Positions 1 to 10,936 of a stretch of 64,000 nt of DNA are shown piece by piece. The position numbers and the translations under genes were made by a program. The stretch covers positions 26,573-90,572 of the forward strand of contig LSRX01000578.1 of the NCBI GenBank assembly GCA_001939145.1, given 5' to 3'. The number at the start of each line of letters is the position of its first letter. The first letter of the stretch is position 1. The stretch comes from Symbiodinium microadriaticum (lineage: Eukaryota; Sar; Dinophyceae; Suessiales; Symbiodiniaceae). The notes under the pieces are model-generated. The model was not told the origin of the DNA. It searched no databases and worked only from the letters and a program-made list of their open reading frames with translations.

Positions 1-826
1 GTTTCGAAAAGGTCCTCATTGCCCTCAGTGTCCATACATGCTGACGCCAAGCAGTAGGCCGTCTTCGATGAATAGGAGTCAGGTGCAGAGTGGTCGTCTG
101 AGGTTCTGGCACGACTGCAGCTGCAGCATCAGTCGCTGTCCCAGAGATGGAGAAGAGCCATGTATGATGCTGGGCTGAAGTGGCCTTCGACACCCTCATC
201 GTGTGGGCTGCTATTCGCCTCCCCGGTTTCCCCTGCGGTTGGAGCGGTGGGTTGTGATCCGGTGCCAACGGTATCCTGCCCTGCCGTCACATAAACATCA
301 TCACTGACTTCGAAGGCGAAAGTCACCCTGCGACTGTTGGCATTTTGCATCGAAAAACAATCCCAGCCTCCGAAAACGACGATTGTCACAAGATGTCACA
401 AGGATCGCACCCCGATAGCAGAAATCCTCAGACTCGGGATCCTTTTGTGCTCGGCCTGCTTTCTGGATTTGTGCATGCCGAGGTTCCTCGCCTGTCCAAG
501 AAGGCCCTGATGTCTGATTCCTGCTGTGCTTGTCTCACTTCACCCTCGCCTCCTTACAACATTGTTCTCAATTGTTTGTGGGCCCTGTCATCTGTTGGAG
601 TTGATGGCAATGTGCTGTTGCATCTGGCTCGGAACTCTGAAGCCATAGCAGGGTGCTTGAGCTCACAAGTCCGACCTTGAACCTTGATCTCAGAACTGTG
701 ACGCACTTCAAATCAGCTCCAGCAACTCATTCCATTGCAGATGCAAGTAGCCGCAGCCCTGATCACCTTGGAAGTGCGTGTTGCACCCATGACTCTGTTA
801 AGAAGAGGTGCCCATGGTCTGGCTTG
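1..826. other. Left edge, coding status unresolved
   Basis: No domain recognised. On the minus strand, 320 down to 129 reads as an open, fairly acidic stretch preceded by an AG that could be an acceptor, but the + strand is also open in places and all recognisable neighbours lie on +. The region just before 827 could be 5' untranslated sequence of the glycosyltransferase gene, or earlier exons of it. I do not assign a gene here. Confidence 0.3.
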
Positions 827-2356
827 ATGGCATGCCCGCGTGTAGCCGTGCTCAGCTCGTCCTCAGTTGGGACCGTGAACCGATTTCTGCCGATAGTCTC
901 CGAATTGGTTCAGCATAAGTGTGAGGTACGGTATTACATCGCAGATCCTGCGTTTGAGGAAGCGATTCAGCAAACGGGCGCCGCGACGGAGCTCTTCGAT
1001 GACTTTTGTGGCTGCTGGCCGGATCTGCTGGCTCAAGATGCACAGAGCTTCTTTCACTCGGAGAAAGTACCTACGGTGGTGAAAGAGTACATGGAGTTAG
1101 AGCGATATTTCTATGCCTTACCGGCCGGAGTTTGCCTGGCGAGACGATTGCTGCAGCTGTGGGAAGCACCGGGCGCGTGGGTCCCCTCACTCGTCATCTA
1201 TAGTGTTGCAGACCTGCATCCGCGCCTTGTTTCAACCAAGCTTGGAATACCGTGTGTTGCAGTTGTGCCGTTCTTCTTGGTGGACCGCTATCCAGCCTGC
1301 TTGTCGGATGAGCAGCGAGGGTCTTGGCCGGGGGCCGTTGTGGAGCATGAGAGTGTACAGGCCGCAAACGCGATCGCACAGGATGAGTTTGGTACCAATT
1401 GCCTCAAGGAGTTTCTGCCATGCAGGTACTTCAGCCGCTGCTTGAATGTTGTCGCCTCAATTCCTCAGATCGAACGTGAGGAAACTTTGGACCAGTCCTG
1501 GATGAAGGAGCTTGCATTCGTGTGGGTTGGTTTCACCGGAAATCAGACACACCACATTAACGGGGTCTTTGTGCGAGATTCCAATAAACTGCACCGACTA
1601 CCAAGTGATGTCTCGGCAGTTGACTGTCCATGGCGGATGCCTCTGCCTGGTGGAGTGAAGATTCTGGTCGTCAGCCTTGGGTCCCACATCGTCGGGGATG
1701 GCTGGAACGCGTTGCACAAGTCAGAGTCTGGCCCGGTCACAGGACGTGACTTCAGCCGACGAGTCTGGCGTGAGCTGGTCGAAAACTTCCGTGGCCGCAA
1801 CGACGTCCGCGTGGTGATTTCTATCGGCCCTCAGCCTGATGCCTGCGAAGGGCTCGGCAAAATCCCGGGCAACTTCATCGCGCGCCGAAGCGACATGCCT
1901 TCCACAGCCCCTATTATAAAGCTATAGCTTTCCAGCAGCCACACTCCGACACGGCAAATTGACGGTGTCATGTTACAATAAGTAAAGGTAAGATCAGTGT
2001 GTGCTGGCATGCTTCAATTTGCTCATGACACTTGCCGCCGTCTCTGTGCGGTGGCTTGTCATTCCAGGTATTGCGCAGATGGATGCGTTGTCCAGAGCGA
2101 GTGCATTCATCACGCACGGTGGCCGCAACAGTGTGATGGAAGGCTTAGTGGCTGGATTACCCCTGGTGCTCATCCCTTGCAAAACAGACACCCGGCCGAA
2201 GCACATCTTGCCCAGTAGTGCATCTTCTTGCTGCAAACACAGGTGTAGACTGACTTGCCTTCGTCAGAGAGCTTCTCTCTGTGTTTCCAGGATGATCAGG
2301 AAATGGCCAAGCTCATCGAGAGCTCCTTGGCACAGTTTCGGGCATTGAAACAGTGA
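827..2356 (+). CDS. GT1-family (UDP-sugar) glycosyltransferase, multi-exon
   Basis: Transfers a sugar from a nucleotide-sugar donor to a small acceptor, probably in the cytosol. The start at 827 opens with MACPRVAVLSSSS, the usual first beta strand of GT1 enzymes, followed by an N-terminal acceptor-binding domain. The first exon runs to 1889. A GC-AG intron (1890-2067) joins NFIARR in frame to SIAQMDALSRAS and then to FITHGGRNSVMEGL, the donor-binding signature (HGG-x-NS-x-x-EG). Glycines, leucines and prolines after it (GLPLVLIP) also fit. A last small exon after an AG at 2290 reads DDQEMAKLIESSLAQFRALKQ and stops at 2356. The middle of the C-terminal domain between about 2205 and 2290 is not resolved, so the gene may be slightly shortened or have another small exon. 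The family is clear; the substrate is not. Confidence 0.8.
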
Positions 2357-3317
2357 TCGCTGTTCGTTTTATTTCTGAGGGAGTGGGGCCGGCGTCGTCT
2401 TGTGGAAGCCCATGGAGGCTCCAGCTGGAGCCATCGCACAGGCTGGATGGAAAGCCTGGAAGCCTTCCGGAGCACAGTGTCTTGGGCTTCTGCCAGGCTG
2501 GACATGCCGCAATGTTTGGAAGCGCCGCAGCTCCGAGCTCAGACTGTGTTCAGACGGGGTCTGAGTCTGAGGGAACCGCGCGCACTCTTCGTTCGACACT
2601 CCTGGGAGGCTTCGCAGCGGCTGCGCTCCGAGGAGCTCGGTGCACAGCTGCGAGCTGCGGGCGGCTCGCCGGCGGCAGCCGAGGTCCAGAGAAATCTGGC
2701 ACTCTGTAGTCAATACTGTACGGCCTGAAAACACTCTCATGCTCCTTGGTCTTGGCAGATGTTTGCATGGCAGGCGTGCTTGGAGCAACTACAATATCAG
2801 TGGAGCTGACGTATATAACTTATGACCTTCCAAGAGCCCTGGCCGCAACAGAGTTGATCACAGCTAGAAGTGAGACACTGCTGCAGAGTTCGGAAACTGG
2901 AATCATTTCTCGCTATTTTTGCCTTGCTGTCAACGGGCCGACAAACATGGACAGAGGCATCAGGTTACTGCAACAGTTGGGGGGTGCGCCGGCAAAGGAG
3001 ATTGGCTGGAACGAGTCGACGGATGGTGCATGTTCTGGGTTGAGGGATGATCGGCCTCGACAACGTTGGCTGCGCGCCCCTGAAAGAACGGACGAGTTGG
3101 AGGCAGTTGCGGTGATCTGCCATGACGCGTCGAGCCCGCACGAGAGACCTGGTGCACCGTTACCAACTTGAGCAACGAGGGCGCTCGGCAGTGATTCGGC
3201 TGTCTGCCGAGGAAAATGCTCTGAGCGCAGTGAAGCCGAGAAGAGCCCAGAAGCTGCCTCTACCGGAAGCAATTTTGTTGCAGGTTGTGGACCAGCTCGG
3301 AAACCTGGAGGCCGGAC
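2357..3317. other. Unassigned interval with coding-like stretches
   Basis: Several overlapping open frames on both strands and no recognisable domain. On +, 2746-3171 is open and moderately hydrophobic. On minus, 3566 down to 2913 is open and contains a possible membrane segment, but a more convincing + frame (3318-3473) overlaps it. No RNA gene or repeat seen. Confidence 0.3.
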
Positions 3318-3930
3318 ATGGCCGGACTGGAGATTGATGAGCCGGGGCCGGAGACCCCTTGGCCAGACCGCGAGCGCGGCGAGTACGCAGAAGAACAGCA
3401 CCAGGAGCGCGTACTCAGGCTTCAGGGAGACCGGAGGGCGCAGGGGAGCGACTTTGCAGTCGTCGAGTTGTGATTCGCTTCGCGGTTTGATTGGATCGCA
3501 GGCGCAAGCAGTATCGGCAGCGAGTTCATCAACGATCAGATTCCGCTGCATCAGAGAGAGGCGCATGTGAACCGCACTTGCCGAGCTCTGGGTACTCGTA
3601 ACGTGTTTTCTGCCTCTTGAGCTTCGCTTTTCCTGACTGCAGAAGGTGGCGAAGATTCAGTCGCACATGAAGAGCTTCGTCAAGGGCATGGTCCGTGGCC
3701 GTGAGATGAACGTGTTGTCGGTACGCCGCATGACTCCCGGCCAAGCCTTTGCCCTCTTTTGCCTGTGGTTTAGGATGCCAGCTGCATGACGCCTCTGTGC
3801 ATGCGAAAATCCGCTTTACCGGGCCTCTTCCTGGCTTGGAGGCCGTACTGGCCAAGCTCTGCACTTGCCAACGAAAGTCGCGCAAAGACCAAAGAGAGTC
3901 ACCACGAATCCGAGTCGTTTTGTTTTCCAT
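3318..3930 (+). CDS. Fragment of a gene with a PH-like module
   Basis: Two pieces look coding. From 3318 an open frame begins MAGLEIDEPGPETPW and continues acidic and helical (EYAEEQHQERVLRLQ) to a stop at 3473; an exon probably ends before that stop. From 3643 to 3720 a clean exon lies between an AG and a GT donor and reads VAKIQSHMKSFVKGMVRGREMNVLS. The pattern F-V-x-x-M-V-x-G-x-x-x-x-V-L is the opening of a PH-like module that recurs in dinoflagellate proteins, and the later exons of such a module are seen at 16.6 kb. A further coding stretch follows the AG at 3773, but its frame is ambiguous. The role is unknown; PH-like folds often bind lipid or protein. I cannot show that the two pieces belong to one gene. 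Confidence 0.45.
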
Positions 3931-4894
3931 GTTTTCCATACCCAAAGTCTCTGCGACACTGAGCCCAGAGCCAATGCAGTGCTTCGGGGATGGCTGGAGA
4001 TGCTGGAGCACCCTTGCGTCGAGTTGCCGTCGCCTCCTCGCTGCGCAAGCTGTCGAGGCCAGAGAGAAGTTCTGCCAATGCTACTCTGTTTGTTTACCAT
4101 CTCTCTCAGAGAGTTTCCCTTCCTGCAGCCCGGAGGCTCCGGCCAATGTTGCAGGCACGTGCAGTGCCATGTTCGGGATCTCCAGCCCGCGAGTACTCCT
4201 AGGGATTCGGTGCACTTCCTGAGTGGTATAACACTGTGCCGGGAATCGAGAACGGCTATTTCCACTTGCACCATTTGTACACCAAGATTACCAAGATGAC
4301 GTGTCATCTTGCCCAACCACCGCCCGACTCATCTTGCCGTGTAACACATGTAATAATGTGTGAAAGGACAAGCCCGGCGTATTCGATACCACGTTTCTGT
4401 GTCCTGTAGATCTCCTCCCGTCGCGATGGCGGCTCCTCCCATGAGGTGATGGCAGCGATCGACACCTTCCGGGCTGCCGTCGCAGCTGGAGAGGACGTGT
4501 CGCCGCTTTTCGGCGGATGGACCGGCCTGGCGATCAATTCGTCGCCCGGCGCTGTGGCCTCGGCTGCGGTGACGAAGGCGAAGGAGAGATCAACCGGCGG
4601 GGACGCAGGACCATCGGATCCGTGCCGCGGAGCCACTGGCCGATCCTCAGACGATGTCAGCAGCAGCCGGCGACACCGGCGTTGGTCTCATTGGTCGTCG
4701 CTCGCTGGCGGGTGACGGGCTGGGATGCAAAAAGCGTGCCCGGCGCCGTACAACCCTGCTCTGGCGAAGGCAACGGACCCGGCGCGATGCGCTTCCAAAC
4801 CACTCAAAAAGAGGGCCGTCGTACCATTTTGGTTCGCACGTCGGGTGTCGAGCTTGTCTGGCTTGACGGTTCCGCTTTCCCAGCACGTACAGCA
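3931..4894. other. Unassigned; one + strand ORF with coding-like composition
   Basis: Between 4446 and 4715 a + frame starts MMAAIDTFRAAVAAGEDVSP and shows GC-rich third positions, so it may be a first exon, but I recognise no family. The sequence from 3931 to 4440 has only overlapping short open frames. A possible diverged spliced-leader relict lies at 4820-4835 (see findings). Confidence 0.3.
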
Positions 4895-5008
4895 GCGGTG
4901 GTGGTAGTAGTAGTCGTCGTCGTAGTATAGTAGTAGGAGTAGGAGCGGGATTTGGAGTAGGAGTAGGAGTAGGAGTAGGAGTAGGAGTAGGAATAAGAGT
5001 CGGAGTAG

Positions 5009-5095
<87 letters not shown>

Positions 5096-5115
5096 TAGAA
5101 GCAGTAGTAGTAGGA
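4895..5115. repeat. Trinucleotide/hexanucleotide microsatellite (AGT / AGGAGT)
   Basis: Imperfect GTA/AGT repeats are interrupted by an AGGAGT-type block around 4930-5005, then about 80 bases of nearly perfect AGT run to roughly 5090. On the minus strand the tract reads as long Leu or Tyr runs, which are artefacts. Confidence 0.95.
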
Positions 5116-6174
5116 GATTGCTCTTACTGGGGTAGCAGCCGCAACCTGTATGGAGCCCGGCAGGAGCCGAGCCACGCTCCGGAGGCAAAAGGCTTGGTGC
5201 TCAGCGCCAGGTAAAATCATAACTCAGGGTTTGATGGTCAAAAGCAATCTTACGGTACTGCACGGTCTTTTTACGAATCTTTTGGTAACCTTAAATATCT
5301 TTGCGGTAGCCTTATTATGGTATCTTCATCGTGACCCAATTCTTAGCTTATCGACTTATAGTGAAATGATGCCATGGCATCCGACAGCCCAGGTCTCAGA
5401 AGAAAAAGGCACAGGCCTTGGGCAACCAGACATCGCTGAGCTTCTGAGCGTTTTCCAAAGCCGAGGCCTTGCAGGCAAACTCAGCTTCTCAAGCATCAGG
5501 CGCTGACACGGTTGGGACGACCTTGGCATGGCCGATGTGGGAGAATTTTTTTGTGCAGGTCGGCGTGGACCTAGTGGGCAGGACCGGGGAGGGCATTGCC
5601 TGGCCTTATGTTTAGCCCCTTGTTCCCAGTAGGCTTGTTTCACCTTGTTTGACGAGAGTTGATTTGGAGTTTGTGTTGAGATGACTCAGCTCCTTCGCCT
5701 CTGCTCGTCGAATCACAGCTGCGGCTCTGCTCGTCAAGGAAGAAAAGTGTCAGGCAAACACAAGTAAAGGTTCATCCGAAGGTGGCTACGTTGTGCCAAT
5801 GGTACCACATAAGCTACGTTGCTTGTTGTATCTTGTTGTACCATCGGACTTCCATATTTTTTTTGGCACTTTCGCAGGTCATTGCTGTGATCCGTTTCAT
5901 CGGGCACAAGCGGGCTTGACTTTCTACTCTCCTGGGCCTAAGACTTTGTCTTTCTCACGTGGCTTGTGCAAGCTTCGCCTTCTCCGTGTTCAATTAGCCG
6001 CAGTGCTTGGCTTTTGGGGCATGTTCTGTCTGATCTGCGCTGCTGGGCTCAACAGACTATCTTCCCGTGAAAAGTGCTGATAAATCATGAGGCTTTGAAG
6101 CAACGAGGGGACTCCGACACTAGTGCATCGTCGCTCATTGAGACTTTGATTTCTAAGCCTTTGCAAGGGTAGTG
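5116..6174. other. Intergenic sequence with an AT-rich patch
   Basis: From about 5215 to 5360 base composition becomes clearly AT-rich compared with its surroundings, with an open frame that includes a hydrophobic stretch (TNLLVTLNIFAVALLWYL). I do not recognise it. The rest up to 6174 shows T-rich segments and no domain; it probably includes the upstream region of the secreted-protein gene. Confidence 0.3.
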
Positions 6175-9090
6175 ATGTTTCGCCTGGGGGCCCCGCTCGC
6201 CCTGCCGCTTCTGGGCCTGCTCCTTCCTGCGGCATCGCTTCCCTTCGCCGAAGACGACGAGTGCGACGGCAGCGACGGCTCCGAATGTGCCTTGCAGGCT
6301 TTGCAAAGACGTGCAGTGCAAGGCCAGGGTAGAATCTGCTTTGCCTTCTTCAGTTCGGCACCTCTGTTGACCCACAGGTGAGTCCTCTTCCGAAGTCTCC
6401 CTGGGAGAGTCCAACAGCAGCTTCCGCTACTGCCACGAAAGCTGTTGGTTGAAGTATGGCTTTGTGAAAGGATTGATCAAGCGGGATGTTTTTGGTTTTG
6501 TCCCATCTGTCAGGTAGTAGAGGGTAGTTGGTTTCAATCACATGTATGCTGTCAAGCTGTGTGCAGGAGACTGCAGATGCGACGTGCACAGGGGTTGGTA
6601 CATGTGGATATGTTGGAAGCGGAATGGGGTGCGCATTAAGCCGGAGTACGGCCATCAGTTCAACTGTCATGGCCTGACACATGCGGCCCCGGCACCACCC
6701 CCACCGCCCCCACCAAAGGAGTATACATCCTCCTACAATCCCAAGTACCGCGTGAGAAACCCAGAGCTGGTGAATGCCAGTACTGCTCCGCTCATGACGT
6801 TCCATCTCTACCGCGTTCAAAGTGATGCCAACTATAGCTGTTGTGCAAATGCTGACTTGACGACGGCTGGTGCAGCCATGTTCTATTTGCACAACGAGAT
6901 CGTCTGGCACGCCAAGTCGCGAGCTGGTACGAATTTTGCAGACCCGAAAACGCGAATTCGTCGGTACAAAGTGTGGACACGAGCCACGCAGCCTTTGTAC
7001 GACCTCGGCATGAACTTCGGCGTCGATGGCTTAGTTTCTCTCCTTCAGAGGGTTGGATATGCAACATTGCATGTGAGACATAAATGCGATCCAAGAGATC
7101 GAAAGTCCACATGTGAACGCCTCGCAGAGCTTGCTTTCTCGAGTCGGGGGGTTGTAAACCTTGCACCCCGGAAGACCGTGTGGAGTGCACATCCAGACAG
7201 AAAACAGGTTGAATGGCAGAACCTCAGCTCTCCAAAGAGTGCGGGGTGGGAACCCAGAAGGTGTCGGGAGTGGCAAGTCACAAACCCTCGAAGTGTCGGA
7301 CTAGACATTCGCACACCGCGCTGCACATAGTGACATAAGTAATTGCAGTCGACGACCAGCAGATGAATCAGCTAATCACTACCAGGAGCGATGCTGACAA
7401 TGCGCATGGTCATGACTAGCAGGTTACCATGATTGTTCCTACAGAATCATCGTAGTGACTTTGATTGATCGGCAGCATAGTAATCATCATGCTTCACAGC
7501 GGCTCCCTGATCAGCCACAGCCATCACGACCTTGACCATGCCGAGACCAATAATTGGGACGTTTCCCGAGGCGAGCTCGATGCAACAGGCTCGACACTTG
7601 AAGTCGCGTGGGTCCAACCCTTGTGACAGCGGCACTTTCAAGCCCCTGCCCCAAAGGCTTCGAAAAAGGCACACACCCCAAAAGAAAGCATCGCCACAGC
7701 GAACTATTCGGGCTTTTCAATAGAATGTGTTTGGCTGCCAACGTGCAAGGTCATGAACGAGTTCGACATTACAGAGTGCACCGGCCCCTTCGATTGCGAG
7801 AACTTTAAGCGCTTTGGGTACACGGTTGGCTGCGAGAACTGGGTTGAAGGATCAGCTGCGAACTTCCCACATCAAAAGTGGCTCCTTGCTTGAAGTAATC
7901 TGATGTTAGGCGGAGCTTTGTACTCTGTATATGCCGCAGCATAGTTTCTTCGACTCAGCGTGAAGTCGCCTCTACACAGATGGAGCGATCACAGGAACAA
8001 GTTGAACTTCTATCCGAATGCTGCATGGTTCAGTCGGGAGCTTATATGAGGATGAAGGAGATGTCCCGATTCGTAGATGTCCTGTCGTGGCCTGCGTGTC
8101 TTTTCCCGCTCTGAGGCTTGCCAGGCCCATGCCCCTTTGGCAAGCTGGACGCGAAAAGTGCAAGCTGCAAGGCACAGCTGGGCAAAAGGCGTTTGGGCAA
8201 ATGCCTTGGAACGGGTTGTGGACTCCTTGACTGCTTGAGGCAACTCAGCCGGGTGGCCAGTGTCCCGAGGGTATTTTCCCAGATGGATCAGGCGACGTGT
8301 GCAGCGAGGTGTCGTAGAAAGATCTTTAGAGCATGTCGCTGGAATGGCAGGGGACTGCACCTACCAAATCGCTCCTGCTGGAGAGATCCGCATCGATGAC
8401 TTGGTCGGCATCACAGAGGAGACCTGCCAGCTCTGGCCTTTTGTATTTCCCACTCATATTCGCAAAGTTGAGGAGACTGGCAACTACGCCAATTTCATCA
8501 AGGTCGGCGGACGTGAAACCCAGCTGCAGTCGGCAGCAGGTTTCAAGGGTGTTTCTCGTGCGTGAACAAGAAAATCGGGTGGAGTCGATCGAGTGCCCAC
8601 TGCTGGGCTGAGGAATACGATCCAGTCATCGACCAGGGTGTCCACTTGAACTTCTGGGACGGACGGTGCGGGGACGGCACCTATGTAGCTTTCCAAGACC
8701 TTGGTGTGCCGAAAGATGCAACTTCTTGTCCTGAAGCGACAGGTTTGATGCAATGCTTTGTGAATGGCGGACCAAGAAGCTGGAAGACATGTCTCCCTGC
8801 TTCAATCGGCAACGGCATGGAGACGGTATCGGTTTCGTGGCTGTGCACATACTCAGGTTTGCAAAGAAGTATCCGGACGATCCAACCATCGAAGCGCCGG
8901 AGTGTGTCTTGGCTGTTGAGTCGCCCTTCTTGCAACAAAAAGCAAACATTGGGCCCGGGCTGTGAAAGCTTTGGGCATCAAATCGTGCAGCAGATTTGCG
9001 ACAGTGCCGGCTCGTGCAGGTGACTTCAACAAGTGGCTGCTTTCCTGCAATATCTCAGACTTGCAGCCCGAATTCCAGTTCTGGGCATGA
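6175..9090 (+). CDS. Secreted cysteine-rich dinoflagellate protein, multi-exon
   Basis: The first exon (6175-6322) encodes a signal peptide (FRLGAPLALPLLGLLLPAAS) followed by an acidic segment, FAEDDECDGSDGSECAL, typical of a dinoflagellate secreted family usually left as hypothetical. A 55-base GC-AG intron (6323-6377) joins AVQ in frame to GESSSEVSLGESNSS. Later exons: about 6564-7120 with a proline run and MNFGVDGLVSLLQRVGYAT; 7749-7875 with DITECTGPFDC and GYTVGCENW; about 8010-8170 with FYPNAAWFS and GPCPFGKLDAKSASC; about 8240-8310 with QPGGQCPEGIFPDGSGD; 8345-8520 with GDCTYQIAPAGEIRIDDLVG; 8570-8700 with GVHLNFWDGR; about 8860-8940 with RFAKKYPDDPTIEAPEC. A last open stretch (about 8950-9090) ends GDFNKWLLSCNISDLQPEF and stops at 9090; it may be a terminal exon or the end of another gene. 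The function is unknown. Family identity is firm; exon ends are approximate. Confidence 0.7.
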
Positions 9091-9537
9091 AAGATCCTGA
9101 CCAAGGAAGTTCTATCACGGCACTTCGCACAAGCCGTGAGGCCCGTTGCGGCACCAGATTTGGACGTTTCACGCCGTTTCCCATAGCGTCAATAGAAGAT
9201 GAAGCCCCTCTTGAAGCAGCGAAGCTGTGATGCTGATGCTTGAGACTGTAAACGGCCGTTGCATGCAGCTTTTTGCATCACCTGGCTCTTGCTCTGAAGG
9301 GCCACAGAGTCTGGTTTCCAGGAGCTCAAGGGTCCCGAGCAGAAGACGACTGCCGTGATTGCTTGGGGCCAAGCTCGGCTAAGTCCTCTGTCTCTGCGCC
9401 GCTGCGGCATGCTACGCCCGTGCCGTCAACAAAGATCAGGTGCCTGAGACAGGCTCTGAGAATCCGTTGCGCACTCCGACACTCGAGGCCCACCCTACCA
9501 TTTCGGTAGCCCTTTCAATCTGCCAGTTTGTCAACAG
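9091..9537. other. Region upstream of the TRM9-like exons
   Basis: Short open + frames and no clear domain. If the methyltransferase is the C-terminal part of an ALKBH8-like protein, dioxygenase exons would be expected here, but I see none that convince me. The region just before 9538 may hold the first exon. Confidence 0.3.
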
Positions 9538-10745
9538 GTGGAGAATGTGCACAAAGTCTACGATGCGATTGCCAGTCACTGGAACCACACGTCGCTGTGC
9601 TCGGGATGTTCTTCATTTCGAGATGCGCTGTCACTTTGACGGAAACCTGAGGCGCTACAAAGCCTGGCCCAAAGTGGAGGCAGGTTCATGCAAAGGTTCC
9701 GCGGACGGTGAGGTCTTCGGCTGTTGGAGCCCCCAGGCATTTATCCGTGGCTTGCCGCGTGGATCTTTGGTTGCTGATCTTGGTTGTGGCCAGGGCCTTT
9801 GTGACAGATTTTTCAGAATTGCGCACATGTGAGCACCGCTTGGACGGTTCCCGCAACAACATCACCGTGAATGCCAACCAAAGTAGTGACATCACGCTTG
9901 CGGCACTCCGTCTGCTTATGCAGCAGGCAATGGCAAGAATTTGCAAGCGGCTCAACCCATGCTTGTGTGGGTCCGACTTGCCAAAGCATATCTGCGGCAA
10001 TTGAGGCCACATGTCAAGGAAGCTGGATGCTTTCCGGTGGCGAGCGTTTCTGCCCTACTGAGTGTGCGGCAGTGCACCAATCCATGCCCCTGCGTGAGTC
10101 CAAGGACATCAGCGGACCACTGGCAGAAATTGCAGCCAAGGATTGCTCTTGTCTTAGCCGTGGGTGCAACATACGGTCCAAGATGTACTGGCGCTTGCAG
10201 GAGCACGGAGTCTGCTGCATGGCCCCTTGCCCAGAAGATGATGAAGCTTCAGAGATGGAAAGAGATGATCTTGTGTGAAGGTTTCTGACTGCCTGTGTGC
10301 GCCGTTGCGCAATGGCAGTTTCGATGCAGTGCTTTCCATTGCTGCCTGGCCCTTATACTTTCCGTCTCTCCCAACTGCACAGTCTCGACCAGCTAATTAC
10401 TTGCAGGAGATTTGTGGTCGTAGTATATCTGCAGAGGTTTTACATCATTTGTCCACCGAGCCTCGGCGAGTACAGGCGGGCAAGAAATATGCAGAGAGTA
10501 TCTGCGCCTTCGTATCTGCCCCGAGCCGCTTAGCCAGGCTCTGCGAGAAGCCGCGCCGCTGGTCTCAGTCGCCGGTTAAGAGACTTTGGGGTTTGGGGGT
10601 TTCGAGTCGATTCTTTTGTTGTGTTCTGCACGAAGTGGCTTTGCAATGCCTTGCACCCAGGCGCTTGCTCAGACCAGGCGGCCAACTCCTTGTCTACTGT
10701 TGGAGTTATGAGCCCGGAGCTCGGATTCGGAGACTTCGAGCTCAC
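9538..10745 (+). CDS. TRM9: TRM9/ALKBH8-type tRNA wobble-uridine methyltransferase
   Basis: A SAM-dependent methyltransferase that, in this family, methylates carboxymethyl-uridine at the tRNA wobble position, working with a TRM112-like partner. Exon 9538-9590 reads VENVHKVYDAIASHWNHT; a GT-AG intron (9591-9651) joins it in frame to RYKAWPKVE; a GC-AG intron (9680-9736) joins that to AFIRGLPRGSLVADLGCGQG, which holds SAM motif I (V-A-D-L-G-C-G). A stretch near 10105-10150 reads DISGPLAEIAAK (the acidic loop). Exon 10281-10343 reads VSDCLCAPLRNGSFDAVLSIA, and a GC-AG intron (10344-10436) joins it to VLHHLSTEPRRVQ. Exon from 10661 reads RLLRPGGQLLVYCWSYEP. This is the family order from end to end. 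Pieces between 9793 and 10095 and between 10480 and 10660 are not resolved, nor is the C-terminus. No AlkB domain is visible, which favours a stand-alone TRM9 form. Confidence 0.85.
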
Positions 10746-10851
10746 CTTGCGCTTGCAATGAAGCCTCAGGCAGGACGACCAGCGATCGCGGTCACGGCAC
10801 CGGTTCCAAGCCCAGGCTCCGCAACTTGCCGCAGCGTCGCAGCACGCTTGT

Positions 10852-10936
10852 AGCAGAGAGAGAGAGAGAGAGAGTAAAAGAATTGCGGGTGGGCTTCACG
10901 CCCGGGGGTCCTGAGAGAGAGAGAGAGAGAGAGAGT
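10852..10936. repeat. Paired (AG)n microsatellites around a small GC hairpin
   Basis: Two AG runs of about 20-24 bases flank about 38 bases that contain a GGGC-loop-GCCC inverted repeat. This lies just downstream of the TRM9-like exons, in an intron or 3' region. The minus-strand Leu-Ser open frame across it is an artefact. Confidence 0.9.

Noticed and set aside
2913-3566. Minus-strand ORF of 217 codons with a membrane-like segment
   Set aside because: It overlaps a more convincing + frame (3318-3473), and every recognisable gene is on +. Not excluded, but unsupported.
4688-5220. Minus-strand Leu-rich and Tyr-rich ORFs
   Set aside because: Translation of the trinucleotide microsatellite.
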